This document shows, one piece after another, positions 6,319 to 14,876 of a stretch of DNA of 33,275 nucleotides. The notes below the pieces were generated by a model. The model did not search any database. It saw only the letters and a program-made list of their open reading frames with translations, and was not told the DNA's origin. The stretch spans positions 1 to 33,275 of the forward strand of contig JACRBC010000090.1 in the NCBI GenBank assembly GCA_016213245.1, given 5' to 3'. The translations under genes were made by a program, and so were the position numbers. The number at the start of each line of letters is the position of its first letter. The first letter of the stretch is position 1. The stretch comes from Candidatus Solibacter usitatus. Lineage in GTDB: Bacteria; Acidobacteriota; Terriglobia; Bryobacterales; Bryobacteraceae.

Positions 6319-7257
6319 ATGGCCTCGAGGACCCGCTATTCGATCGGTGTCGACATGGGCGGCACGAACCTGCGCGCGGCAGCGATCGACGGGGAAGGCA
6401 ACCTGCTTGGCAAAGTTTCCGGGAGCACCAACCTCGGAGAGGGCCGCGAAGCCGTGCTGAATGATCTGGTTTCGGGCATCCGCGCGCTGCGGGAGCGCTT
6501 CGGAACTGGAGAACTGGCCGGCGTGGGCGTGGCGGTGCCGGGCTTCATCGATATCCAACAGGGCTTCATTGTCGGCTGCAACAACCTGCCGCAGTTTGAC
6601 GGGTTTCCGGTCCGCGACGAGATCAGCCGCCGTCTGGGCGCGCCGGTAATCCTGGAAAACGACGCCAACGCGGCGGCGCTGGGCGAAAAGTGGCTGGGCG
6701 CTGGGCGCGGGGTGAACGACCTGGCGCTGCTCACGCTGGGCACTGGCATCGGGGGAGGGATCATCGTTCGCGGCCGTGTGCTGCACGGCTTTGTGGGCAT
6801 GGCCGGCGAGTTCGGGCACATGACGGTGTTTCCCGGAGGCAATCCGTGCGGGTGCGGCAACAACGGCTGCCTGGAGAAGCACGCCTCGGCGACCGCCGTC
6901 GGCGCCATGGCCCGGCTGCTTCAATTGGGCGACAATCTGACGTCGAAGGATGTCCTTGAGATCGCCCAGGGCGAGGGAGAACCGGCGCGCCGCGCCTCGG
7001 CGGTGTTCGAGACGATGGGCACGGCGCTGGGCATCGCCATCGCCAACCTGGTCAACATTTTCAACTTTCCGCTGTACCTGCTGAGCGGCGGCCCGCTGCC
7101 GGCGTGGGACTACTTTGCGCCGGCCATGTACCGTGAGGTGGAGAAGCGCAGTTTTACCTGGCGGAACACAAAGACCAGGATCGAGAAGGCGGCGCTGGGG
7201 GGCGAGGCAGGGCTGTTCGGCGCGGCGTACCTGCCTTTTCTTGAGTTGGAGAGCTAG
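6319..7257 (+). CDS. glk: ROK-family sugar kinase (glucokinase)
   Basis: The product is 312 residues, normal for ROK kinases. The ATP-phosphate motif DMGGTN lies at residues 12-17 and the catalytic Asp at about 115 in ENDANAAALGE. The ROK zinc site is complete: His 167 in EFGHMTV, then CGCGNNGC at 177-184. LTLGTGIGGGII is the second nucleotide-binding motif. The enzyme phosphorylates glucose or a related hexose using ATP in the cytoplasm. It lacks the N-terminal HTH of ROK repressors. Xylulokinase follows 34 bases downstream on the same strand, so the pair probably feeds glycolysis and the pentose phosphate pathway together. Glucokinase rather than fructo- or N-acetylhexosamine kinase is the family default, not proven. 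Confidence 0.85.
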   Translation: MASRTRYSIGVDMGGTNLRAAAIDGEGNLLGKVSGSTNLGEGREAVLNDLVSGIRALRERFGTGELAGVGVAVPGFIDIQQGFIVGCNNLPQFDGFPVRDEISRRLGAPVILENDANAAALGEKWLGAGRGVNDLALLTLGTGIGGGIIVRGRVLHGFVGMAGEFGHMTVFPGGNPCGCGNNGCLEKHASATAVGAMARLLQLGDNLTSKDVLEIAQGEGEPARRASAVFETMGTALGIAIANLVNIFNFPLYLLSGGPLPAWDYFAPAMYREVEKRSFTWRNTKTRIEKAALGGEAGLFGAAYLPFLELES

Positions 7258-7291
7258 ACGTGCGGCGGGGGAACACGGGAGAATTCATCAT

Positions 7292-8788
7292 ATGTACTGG
7301 CTTGGGATTGACATCGGAACAGGCGGCAGCCGGGCCCTGCTGATCGACGCGCGGGGCAATGTGGCGGCGGGCTTCACCGCGCCGCACGAAGAGATGCGGA
7401 TGGAGCGCCCGATGTGGGCCGAGCAACGGCCGGAGGACTGGTGGGCGGCGGCGCAGAAGGCCACCCAAGGGGTCCTGAAGGAGGCCGGAGCGAAGGGTGA
7501 CGACGTGAAGGCGGTAGGCCTCTCCGGGCAGATGCACGGACTGGTGCTGCTGGACGCGGCAAACCAGGTGGTGCGGCCCTCGTTGATCTGGTGCGACCAG
7601 CGCAGCCAGCCGCAGGTGGACTACATCAACCAGACGGTGGGCAAGTCCAACGTGGTGGCCCACACGGCCAATCCGATGCTCACCGGCTTCACGCTGCCCA
7701 AGCTGCTGTGGGTGCGCGACAACGAGCCGGCCAACTTCGAGAAGGCGAGGAAGGTTCTGCTGCCGAAGGACTACGTGCGCTTCATGCTCACCGGCGTCCA
7801 CGCAACCGAGGTGAGCGATGCCTCGGGCACCGGCCTGCTCGACGTGGTGACACGGCGCTGGTCCAAGCCGATGATCGAGCGGCTGAAGCTGGACGCCTCG
7901 CTGCTGCCCGAGGTGAAGGAATCAGTCGAGGTGAGCGGGACGATCTCCAAGGCCGCGGCCAAGGCCACGGGGCTGAAGGAAGGCACACCGGTGGTGGGCG
8001 GGGCGGGCGACCAGGCGGCCTCGGGCGTCGGCAACGGCATCGTGAAGCCGGGTCTGGCCTCATGCACCATCGGCACGTCGGGCGTGGTCTTCGCCTACCT
8101 GGACCGGCCGCAGTACGATCCGCTGGGACGCGTGCACACCTTTTGCCACGCGGTGAAGGGCAAGTGGCACGTGATGGGGGTGACGCAGGGCGCGGGGCTG
8201 AGCCTGCAGTGGTTCCGCAACAACTTCGCCCAGGGGAGCTCCTACGACGAGCTGATGGCCCAGGCGCGGAGCGCGCCGCCGCTTTCGCACGGGCTCTACT
8301 GGCTGCCCTACCTGATGGGCGAGCGCACGCCGCATCTGGACGCCATCGCCCGCGGCGGCTGGATCGGCCTCACCGCCAAGCACGGCCGGGCGGAGATGAT
8401 CCGCGCCCTGGTGGAAGGCGTCAGCTACAGCCTCCGGGACTGCCTGAGCGTGATCGAGGGCATGGGCGTGGACGCGCATTCGGTGCGGGCCTCGGGCGGC
8501 GGAGCCCGCAGTCCATTCTGGAGACAGATGCTGGCCGACGTCTTCCGGCGTAGCGTCGCCACACTCGAGAACACGGAAGGGTCCGCCTATGGCGCGGCGC
8601 TGCTGGCGCTGGCCGGGGGCGGCGAGTACAACAGCGTGGAGGAGGTCTGCGCGGCGGCGGTGCGCGAGGCCGACAGCCTGATTCCCGGAGCGCACGAGTC
8701 GGCGGCCTATGAACGAGGATACGAGGTCTTCACGGTGCTCTATCCAACCCTGAAACCCGTCTTCGGATTGATCCAGCAGTTGGCCTGA
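7292..8788 (+). CDS. xylB: Xylulokinase (FGGY carbohydrate kinase)
   Basis: The product is 498 residues, the usual length. ATG 7292 is chosen because the frame then begins MYWLGIDIGTGGSRALL, the N-terminal phosphate motif of FGGY kinases; the upstream extension is non-homologous. GLSGQMHGLVLLD is the xylulokinase substrate signature, and VGGAGDQAASGVGNG carries the catalytic Asp. ASGGGARSPFWRQMLADV is the C-terminal FGGY signature. It converts D-xylulose and ATP to xylulose 5-phosphate. No xylose isomerase is in the window. Its stop codon forms part of an inverted repeat shared with the convergent DUF302 gene. Confidence 0.9.
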   Translation: MYWLGIDIGTGGSRALLIDARGNVAAGFTAPHEEMRMERPMWAEQRPEDWWAAAQKATQGVLKEAGAKGDDVKAVGLSGQMHGLVLLDAANQVVRPSLIWCDQRSQPQVDYINQTVGKSNVVAHTANPMLTGFTLPKLLWVRDNEPANFEKARKVLLPKDYVRFMLTGVHATEVSDASGTGLLDVVTRRWSKPMIERLKLDASLLPEVKESVEVSGTISKAAAKATGLKEGTPVVGGAGDQAASGVGNGIVKPGLASCTIGTSGVVFAYLDRPQYDPLGRVHTFCHAVKGKWHVMGVTQGAGLSLQWFRNNFAQGSSYDELMAQARSAPPLSHGLYWLPYLMGERTPHLDAIARGGWIGLTAKHGRAEMIRALVEGVSYSLRDCLSVIEGMGVDAHSVRASGGGARSPFWRQMLADVFRRSVATLENTEGSAYGAALLALAGGGEYNSVEEVCAAAVREADSLIPGAHESAAYERGYEVFTVLYPTLKPVFGLIQQLA

Positions 8789-8806
8789 GGCCGGCGGACT
8801 CAGGCC
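8782..8806. terminator. Inverted repeat between convergent stop codons
   Basis: GGCCTGA (8782-8788) and TCAGGCC (8800-8806) pair perfectly around an 11-base GC-rich loop. The two TGA stops, of xylB and of the opposing DUF302 gene, lie in the two arms. No T-run follows on either strand, so it would be at most a weak two-way terminator. Confidence 0.35.
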
Positions 8807-9180
8807 GACTCGTCGATCATCGCCTTCATCACGGCCTCCACCTCGACGGCGATCGGCGCCAGCTCCGGCGAGCCGAACATCCCCATGATGGCGGTCGGCA
8901 GGATGGTGGAAAGCACCAGGCCCTGGGCGGTCTCATAGGCGGAGATCCGGCACGGCAGGGCGGACGAAACCGCGCCATTGACCTCCAGTACCTTCTTGGC
9001 CTGGTGCGGGTTGCAGACCTCGAAGATGAAGCACTGGCGTTCAAAGTCGACGCCTTTTTTCTTCATGGTCTGCTGCAAGTCGTGGATGTGGATCACGCCG
9101 AACTTGTGGCGCGCGGCCGAGTCGCGTAGCGCGAGCTCGATTTCGGGCATGGTCTTCTGGGAGAGTTTCTCGTACAACAT
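8800..9180 (-). CDS. DUF302 domain protein
   Basis: The product is 126 residues, essentially one DUF302 domain. ATG 9180 is preferred over the upstream start at 9204 because AGGAG lies 7 bases before it. The order of segments fits the domain: KFGVIHIHDLQQTMKKKG, then FIFEVCNPHQAKKVLE, then LPCRISAYETAQGLVLST. No signal peptide is present. DUF302 proteins are small alpha/beta proteins whose biochemical role is not established; some are linked to redox or sulfur metabolism. Nothing in the neighbourhood settles the role here. Confidence 0.8.
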   Translation of the reverse strand: MLYEKLSQKTMPEIELALRDSAARHKFGVIHIHDLQQTMKKKGVDFERQCFIFEVCNPHQAKKVLEVNGAVSSALPCRISAYETAQGLVLSTILPTAIMGMFGSPELAPIAVEVEAVMKAMIDESA

Positions 9181-9255
9181 GGACGGCTCCTGAGTTTGCA
9201 CCATTAGTGTAGCGGCTCAAGCTCCGGGATAGCAGGGCGCCGCGGCCCGTGCAGT

Positions 9256-11372
9256 ATGCTGAAATGCGTGATGCGCGCAGCCGTAATCCTCGCTCTTCTG
9301 GCGGCCACCCTGCCGGCCCAGCCGGTAGTGAACAAGCCCGCCCAGCCCAATAAGTTCATGGAAGCGGTGGGCCGCCGCGCCGCGCTGCTGGGCCGCGAGG
9401 ACGGCACTTTCGAAGCCTGGGTCTACCCCATCAAAGTGCTGCGCGACTTCCGGCTCTCGGTGTACGTGGACGACGCACTGGAGCCGGTGGGCCTGGCTGC
9501 TCTGGCCGAGACGGCCGAGGTGCGCGCCGGGCGGGTGACCCTGACGCACGCCCACGCCGCATTCACCATCCGGCAGAGCTGGGTGGCGGCCGTGGACCGC
9601 CCGGCGGCGGTGGTGCTGCTGGACATCGACACGTCCCGGCCGCTGAAACTGCGGGCGAGCTTCACGCCCGAGATGAAGCCGATGTGGCCGGCCTCGTTCG
9701 GCGGCCAGGCGACAGGCTGGAACGGGAAGGACGGCGTGTTGACGTTTCACGAGGGGCTGCGGCGGTTCCGCCCGGTGCTCGGCTCGCCGGCCTTTCGCCG
9801 CATCAGCGAACAGGTCGGCCATCAATTGCCGGACAGCACGATCATGATCGAGTTCGACGTGGACAAGAGCGGCCGCGTGCCGATTGTGATCGCCGGTTCA
9901 CGCGCCGAGTACGACGCGGCGATCAAGTCGCCGGAGGAACTGGCGGCGGCCTCCGATCGTCACTACAAGTCGTTTCTGAACCGCACCCTTCACGTCGAGG
10001 CCGCCGGCCTGACCGAAGCCTTCAATTGGGCCAAAATCGCCATCGAAAAGGGCTGGGCCTGCAATGAGGGCGTGGGCTGCGGGCTGGTGGCCGGCTGGGC
10101 GCCCTCCGGAGCCAGCCAGCGGCCGGGCTTTGGTGGTACTTCGGCGGCGACGCCATGATGAGCGCCTGGGCGATGCAGGACTACGGCGATTGCGACGGCG
10201 CGCGCGCGGCGCTGGAGTTTCTGCTGGCGCGCCAGCGGGACGACGGCAAGATCATGCACGAGCTGACCCAATCGGCCGCGCTGCTGGACTGGTCGAAGTA
10301 CCCCCACGGCTACTATCACGCCGATACGACGCCGCTGTTCCTGTACTCGGCGGCGCGCTATCTGCGGCAAACCGGCGACCGGGCGTTTCTGGAACAGTAC
10401 TGGCCGCAACTGGAGAAGTGCTACCGCTTCTGCCTGACGATGGCCGACCCCGACGGGCTGCTGTCGAACGAAAAGGGCGGCGCGGCCGCGGTGGAGACCG
10501 GAGCGCTCAGCGGGAAGGTGCGCCGCGACGTGTACTTGCAGGGGGTCTGGCTGGGCGGGCTCGACGGCTTCGCGCAGATGGCCGGCTGGATGAACAAGGC
10601 CCCATTGCGGGCGGAGGCGGTGGAGCGCCTGGCCAAGGGCCGCGAGGCGATCAAGTCGTGGTTCGTCCCCGCAAGAGGCATCTTCGCCTTCGCGGAGCTG
10701 AACGACGGTTCGCGTTACGAGGCGAACTCCGGCTGGCAGGGCTTTCTGGCCGCCTTCGGGGGAGTCGACTCCACCATGGCGCGGAGGACCGCCGCTTCCC
10801 TGGCCGGCCCGGCGCTGGCCACGCCCTGGGGCACGCGGCTGTTCGCCACCGGCAGCCCATCCTACAACCCGCTGGGCTACAACGACGGCAGCGTCTGGCC
10901 GTTCGTGACCGCGCAGGCGGCGATGGCCATGTTTCTGCACGGACAGGAGGCGTCCGGCTACAGGTACCTGCACGGCATGGCCCAGGCCACAGGGCTGAGC
11001 GGCGCGGGCTTCATCAGCGAGTACTTCAGCGGCGACCGCTTCGCCGAAGGCCCGCGGGCCGTGCCGCACCAGCTCTTTTCCAGCGCGGCGCTGATCCACC
11101 CGCTGGTCGGCGGCATGCTGGGCCTGGAGCCGGACGCCATGCAAAACACGCTGCGCATCGACGCGCGCATCCCCTGCCAGGCCGGTCCTGTCCGCTTTGA
11201 GAACTACCGCGTGGGCCAGAGCGTGGTTTCGGCCGAGATCTTCCCGTCCAAGCCCTCCAGCGTAATGCAGTTCCGGAACACGGGCCCAATACTGCTGATC
11301 ATTCGCGGCGACAGCCCGTGCATCGACGTGCCGCCGCTCAAGCCGTTGACGCCGGGGCAGCGAGCGGAATGA
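9256..11372 (+). pseudogene. Secreted six-hairpin-type glycosidase, disrupted by a one-base frameshift
   Basis: Two adjacent frames form one protein of about 700 residues. The first runs to TGA 10158. The second continues from TGG 10134 to TGA 11372. Phe (10129-10131) is followed by GG and then TGG-TAC-TTC, so restoring one base in a Gly codon at 10132-10134 gives GFGWYFGGDAMMSAW. This matches the WWFGGDA-type core of amylo-alpha-1,6-glucosidase/GH63-like (alpha/alpha)6 glycosidases. The C-terminal part has NPLGYNDGSVWPF and HQLFSSAAL, also typical. ATG 9271 gives a clean signal peptide (MRAAVILALLAATLPAQ); ATG 9256 is the longer option. The gene is either recently inactivated or carries a sequencing error. 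Its tail overlaps the convergent radical SAM gene by 35 bases. Confidence 0.8.
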
Positions 11373-12339
11373 GCACCTCTTCGTGGAACCGGTCGCATCC
11401 GATGCAGAGATTCTGGTACGGGCGGCCGGACGGGAGAGTCAGCCGCGACTTCTCGCGGAAGGTCTCTTCGCTCCAGCCCTGCGACAGGCCCATCTTGTGC
11501 GGCTCTCCGGCGTTGATCGCCTCGTACACCGGGTTGCCGCGCAACCGGACGAGTATCGATTCCAGTGGATCGCCGGCGGCATTGCCGATGGGCAGGCGCG
11601 TCTTGATGCAGCAGGGATAGACGCTGCCGTCCGGCTCGATGGAGACCTCCGAGCCTCTCCGGGCGGAGTCCAGGAAGTGGATGCCGCCGGACCAGCGGGC
11701 GCAGAAGTTGTCCTCCATGCCCGCGCTGGAGAGTTCATTGGCCATCGCCCGCCCGCGCGGCCAAAGGCGGCCGATCCAATGGTCCGGCGTGGCGCCGAAG
11801 AGATGGTAATAGCGCCCGTCGTCGTCCGCTTCCCGCGCCTCGCCGGCGACGGGAGCAAGGTGTGTGAATCCGGCCTCCTCCAGCAGGGCGGCCACCCGGG
11901 GGCGCAACCCCTCCAGCCCGGCGTGGAAATCGTCCATCCCGGAGACCGAGACGGTCCACACCCCCAGTTCGCGCAGTTCGGCGGCGATGCGCGGCGTGAG
12001 CAGGTCGCCGGTAGTTTGCACGATGAGCTTGCAGCCCCCATGTTCCGCATACCTGGCCCGAAGCAGCTCCAGCGCCGGGTAGAGGACGCTTTCGCGCACC
12101 TGGTCAAGCAGCACCTCGCCGCCGGCCAGAATGATGCTCCCGCGCCGCTCCACGTCTGAACCGCGATCGCGGAAGGTCATCCGTCCGGGCAAATTGGCGA
12201 TGATGCGGCGGAAGCGCCCGCGGGACTCGTCGAGCACGCCGGCCAGCCCGTCCCCGTGGTACGGCCGGAAGCGGTCGTCGTAGCAGTGCTCGCAGCTCCG
12301 GTGGCAGAGCCACGTCATGACGTAGTAGATGGATTCCAT
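11338..12339 (-). CDS. Radical SAM protein with SPASM-like C-terminus
   Basis: The product is 333 residues. The radical SAM cluster motif CxxxCxxC is at Cys 12, 16 and 19 (CHRSCEHC). SIILAGGEVLL corresponds to the GGE SAM-binding motif. The C-terminal third carries further cysteines (NFCARW, VYPCCIKT, LCIGCDRF) in a pattern like the SPASM/twitch auxiliary Fe-S domain. SIEPDGSVYPCC is the usual strand before such a cluster. Family members modify peptides or proteins, or mature sulfatases. No precursor peptide or partner enzyme is evident next to it. Its ATG is only 17 bases from the ATG of the divergent glycosidase gene. Confidence 0.82.
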   Translation of the reverse strand: MESIYYVMTWLCHRSCEHCYDDRFRPYHGDGLAGVLDESRGRFRRIIANLPGRMTFRDRGSDVERRGSIILAGGEVLLDQVRESVLYPALELLRARYAEHGGCKLIVQTTGDLLTPRIAAELRELGVWTVSVSGMDDFHAGLEGLRPRVAALLEEAGFTHLAPVAGEAREADDDGRYYHLFGATPDHWIGRLWPRGRAMANELSSAGMEDNFCARWSGGIHFLDSARRGSEVSIEPDGSVYPCCIKTRLPIGNAAGDPLESILVRLRGNPVYEAINAGEPHKMGLSQGWSEETFREKSRLTLPSGRPYQNLCIGCDRFHEEVLIPLAAPASTA

Positions 12340-12356
12340 GGGAAAATACGAACTGG

Positions 12357-13454
12357 ATGCGTCTGCCCGTCTTCACCTTGATGGTAGCCTCTCTCAGCGC
12401 CGCCGGCGCCGCTCCGGAGCTGCGCGGCGTGTGGGTGGACCGCGGCCCGCTGGCCTCACGCGAGAGCATCCAGGCCATGCTCGACGATGTAAAGGCCGCC
12501 AATTTCAATGCCGTCTTCGTCGACGTCTGGTCGCGCGGCTATCCGCTGTGGCGCAGCGCGGTGTTTGAAGCACACACGGGCGTGCCAACCGACCCCGTCT
12601 ACGGCAGCCGCGACGTGCTGGCCGAGGTCTTGGAAGAGGCCAAGGCCCGCGGGCTGGCCGTAATCCCCTGGGTGGAGTACGGCTTCGTCATCGGCTACTC
12701 CGGCGGCAAGGCGCCGCTGGTGGAGGCCCACCCCGATTGGCTCGCCAAACGCAAGGACGGCTCCAGCGACTACTCCTGGGCGGGCACGACAAAAAGCTTC
12801 TGGATCGCCCATTCGCACCCCGACGGGCAGAAGTTTCTGCTGGACCTCATGGCCGAGCTGGCGGACAACTACGACGTGCCCGCCATCCAGTTCGACCGCG
12901 CCCGCTACCCAGAACTCAACTGCGGCTACGACGAGTCGACAAAGGCTCTCTATGCCGCCTCTCATGACGGCGCCGCGCCACCGGATGACGAAACGGACCC
13001 CGAGTGGATGCGCTGGCGCGCCGGCCAGCTCAACAGCTTTGTCGCCAGCCTGAGCCGGCGCCTGAAGGACGCAAACTGGCGCCAGTTGGTGACCAATGCG
13101 CCCGTGGTCTACAGCTACTCCTATGTCAACTTCCTTCAGGAATATCCGGCCTGGATGAAAGCGGCGTCCCTCGATTTCGTCTCCCCACAGATCTACCGCG
13201 CCGATCCGGCGGGCTTCGGGCGCGAGCTCGACAACCAGATCAAGGCGCTCGGCGGCGACGCGTCCCGGTTGGCGCCGGGCATCGACATCACCAACAGCAG
13301 TGCCGGCGCGCTGGCCCAGTCCATTGAGATGTGCCGCGAACGCGCCACCGCCGGCTTCGTGGTTTGGTACTACGGTGGACTGGTTCAGAAGCAGGCCTTG
13401 GACACTCTGAAGGAGACGGTGTTGGCCGAACCGGCTCCTCTGCCCTGGAAATGA
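12357..13454 (+). CDS. Secreted GHL10-type glycoside hydrolase-like protein
   Basis: The product is 365 residues with a signal peptide (MRLPVFTLMVASLSAAGAAP). LRGVWVDRGPL begins the TIM barrel of the GHL10/UPF0748 (YngK-like) family, followed by FNAVFVDVWSRGYPLW, AVIPWVEYGFVIGY, VPAIQFDRARYP and LDFVSPQIYR in the expected order. Catalytic acids are probably Glu in VEYGF and Asp in QFDRARY, by family analogy. The protein should act in the periplasm or outside the cell on a glycan. It is divergent from the radical SAM gene with 17 bases between start codons and no visible ribosome site, so a leaderless transcript is possible. Confidence 0.82.
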   Translation: MRLPVFTLMVASLSAAGAAPELRGVWVDRGPLASRESIQAMLDDVKAANFNAVFVDVWSRGYPLWRSAVFEAHTGVPTDPVYGSRDVLAEVLEEAKARGLAVIPWVEYGFVIGYSGGKAPLVEAHPDWLAKRKDGSSDYSWAGTTKSFWIAHSHPDGQKFLLDLMAELADNYDVPAIQFDRARYPELNCGYDESTKALYAASHDGAAPPDDETDPEWMRWRAGQLNSFVASLSRRLKDANWRQLVTNAPVVYSYSYVNFLQEYPAWMKAASLDFVSPQIYRADPAGFGRELDNQIKALGGDASRLAPGIDITNSSAGALAQSIEMCRERATAGFVVWYYGGLVQKQALDTLKETVLAEPAPLPWK

Positions 13455-13531
13455 CCACTTTCGGCTTGTCTCTTTAGTACCAACACCGTAGATTGATCTA
13501 AGGTGATACTGATAGAGGAGCTCAGGTAGTA

Positions 13532-13555
13532 CGCCAATACCAGATGGTACTGGCG
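13532..13555 (+). promoter_or_regulatory. Inverted repeat upstream of the response regulator
   Basis: CGCCA-A-TACCA (13532-13542) and TGGTA-C-TGGCG (13545-13555) form a 10-pair inverted repeat with one mismatch and a 2-base centre. It lies about 40 bases before ATG 13594. The TACCA/TGGTA core recalls NarL-type half-sites, although spacing is tighter than the classic 7-2-7 arrangement. It could be an autoregulatory site for the downstream NarL-type regulator or an mRNA hairpin. Confidence 0.4.
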
Positions 13556-13593
13556 CCCCCTAATATCGGAGGTGAGGATGAAAGGGGGCCACG

Positions 13594-14343
13594 ATGAACG
13601 TCTTGGCGCAACCGGAAGAGCTGAAATCGGAGGCGGCCGTGAGCGCTGCTCAGGAACCTGAGAATCGGAGGATCAAGGTGATGATCGCCGACGATCACCC
13701 GATCGTGCGCGAAGGCCTCCGCAAACTGCTCAACCTGGAGGACGACATCGACGTGGTGGGCGATGCCGCCGACGGGCGTGAACTGATCGAAAAGGTGGGC
13801 GACTTGCAGCCCGACGTCATCCTACTGGACCTGCGCATGCCAAACCTGGACGGGCTGGGGGCGCTGCAGACGCTGGTGCACACCAACTCCAAGGCAAAGG
13901 TGATCATCCTCACCGCCTCGGAGGACAAGAACGAATTCGTACAGGCGATGAAGCTGGGCTGCTCGGGCATCGTGTTGAAGCAGACCTCGGCCGATCTCAT
14001 CGTGAAAAGCATCCGCAAGGTGTACAACGGCGAGATCTGGCTGGATTCCAATACCACCGCTGCGGTGATGCGGCAATTCGCCGCGCCAGGCGAGCTGGGG
14101 GGCTCTTCGTCCTCGTCGCGGGCGCGCGAGCGTTCGCCGCTGAGCACGCGCGAGCGCGAGATTGTCGCCCTGGTCGCTCAAGGCTACAAGAATAAAGAGA
14201 TGGCCGAGAAGATGTTCATCAGCGAACAGACGGTGAAAAACCACCTGCACAACATCTTCGACAAGCTGGGAGTGTCGGACCGCCTGGAACTGGCGCTGTA
14301 CGCGATCCACAAGGGACTGCATCTCGAGCAGGGCACTCGTTAA
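13594..14343 (+). CDS. NarL/FixJ-type response regulator (orphan)
   Basis: The product is 249 residues. The receiver domain spans about residues 27-150, with the acidic pair Asp 33-34 (IADDHP), phospho-acceptor Asp 79 (VILLDLRMP), the Thr/Ser switch in IILTAS and the Lys in IVLKQTS. A LuxR-type HTH follows at about 185-245 (LSTREREIVALVAQG, SEQTVKNHLHNIF). It has an unusual 25-residue N-terminal extension and a Ser/Arg-rich linker. The ribosome site is GGGGG just before ATG 13594. No sensor kinase is nearby, so the partner is encoded elsewhere. Confidence 0.9.
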   Translation: MNVLAQPEELKSEAAVSAAQEPENRRIKVMIADDHPIVREGLRKLLNLEDDIDVVGDAADGRELIEKVGDLQPDVILLDLRMPNLDGLGALQTLVHTNSKAKVIILTASEDKNEFVQAMKLGCSGIVLKQTSADLIVKSIRKVYNGEIWLDSNTTAAVMRQFAAPGELGGSSSSSRARERSPLSTREREIVALVAQGYKNKEMAEKMFISEQTVKNHLHNIFDKLGVSDRLELALYAIHKGLHLEQGTR

Positions 14344-14455
14344 CCTCCTGTCGTACCTTCGGCTTTCGGAGAGAGGCCCCCCGCTCGAACTCCTGGACTT
14401 GCGCTATTGCATTCTGCCGTGCGCGGGCCTAGGATCAATTCAGAAGGACAAATAG

Positions 14456-14815
14456 ATGCGGTTCTCTCTAGCACTCTTCATCCCATTCATGTTGTTGACT
14501 TTGGCCGCCGCTCCCGCGCTCGTGGCGCAGGACACGATTCCACGCTGCACGACGGTTGAGCCGATGAGCGGCAAGACGGGGATCGACATCGTCGTAACCG
14601 GCGAGAACCTCGACAAGGAGCACGTTGCCAAGCTCTACCTGACCGACGGGACCAATGACATCGAGATGGTGATCGCCGAACAGACCGGCGCCACCATGAA
14701 GGCCAAGATCCCCGCCAAGGCGAAAGTGGGCGTCCGCTACAAGCTGATGATCCTGACCCGGGGCAAGGAGCCGAAGCTGATCGAGCAGCCGGTGCGGTTC
14801 GAAGTGGAAGAGTAG
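14456..14815 (+). CDS. Small secreted IPT/TIG-domain protein
   Basis: The product is 119 residues, with AGAAGGA ahead of ATG 14456. Residues 1-24 are a signal peptide ending at ALVAQ. The remainder fits one IPT/TIG immunoglobulin-like domain: EPMSGKTGIDIVVTGENL is the typical first strand pair, followed by VAKLYLTDG and KAKIPAKAKVGVRYKLMI. Single-domain forms of this kind are probably periplasmic binding or scaffold proteins; the partner is unknown. It lies 61 bases before the transhydrogenase gene. Confidence 0.75.
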   Translation: MRFSLALFIPFMLLTLAAAPALVAQDTIPRCTTVEPMSGKTGIDIVVTGENLDKEHVAKLYLTDGTNDIEMVIAEQTGATMKAKIPAKAKVGVRYKLMILTRGKEPKLIEQPVRFEVEE

Positions 14816-14876
14816 CGGGAATCGGGCTGCCTGCTAAGATCGGATGAGCCGGGCAGCTCCGGCGCATCGGTCATTC

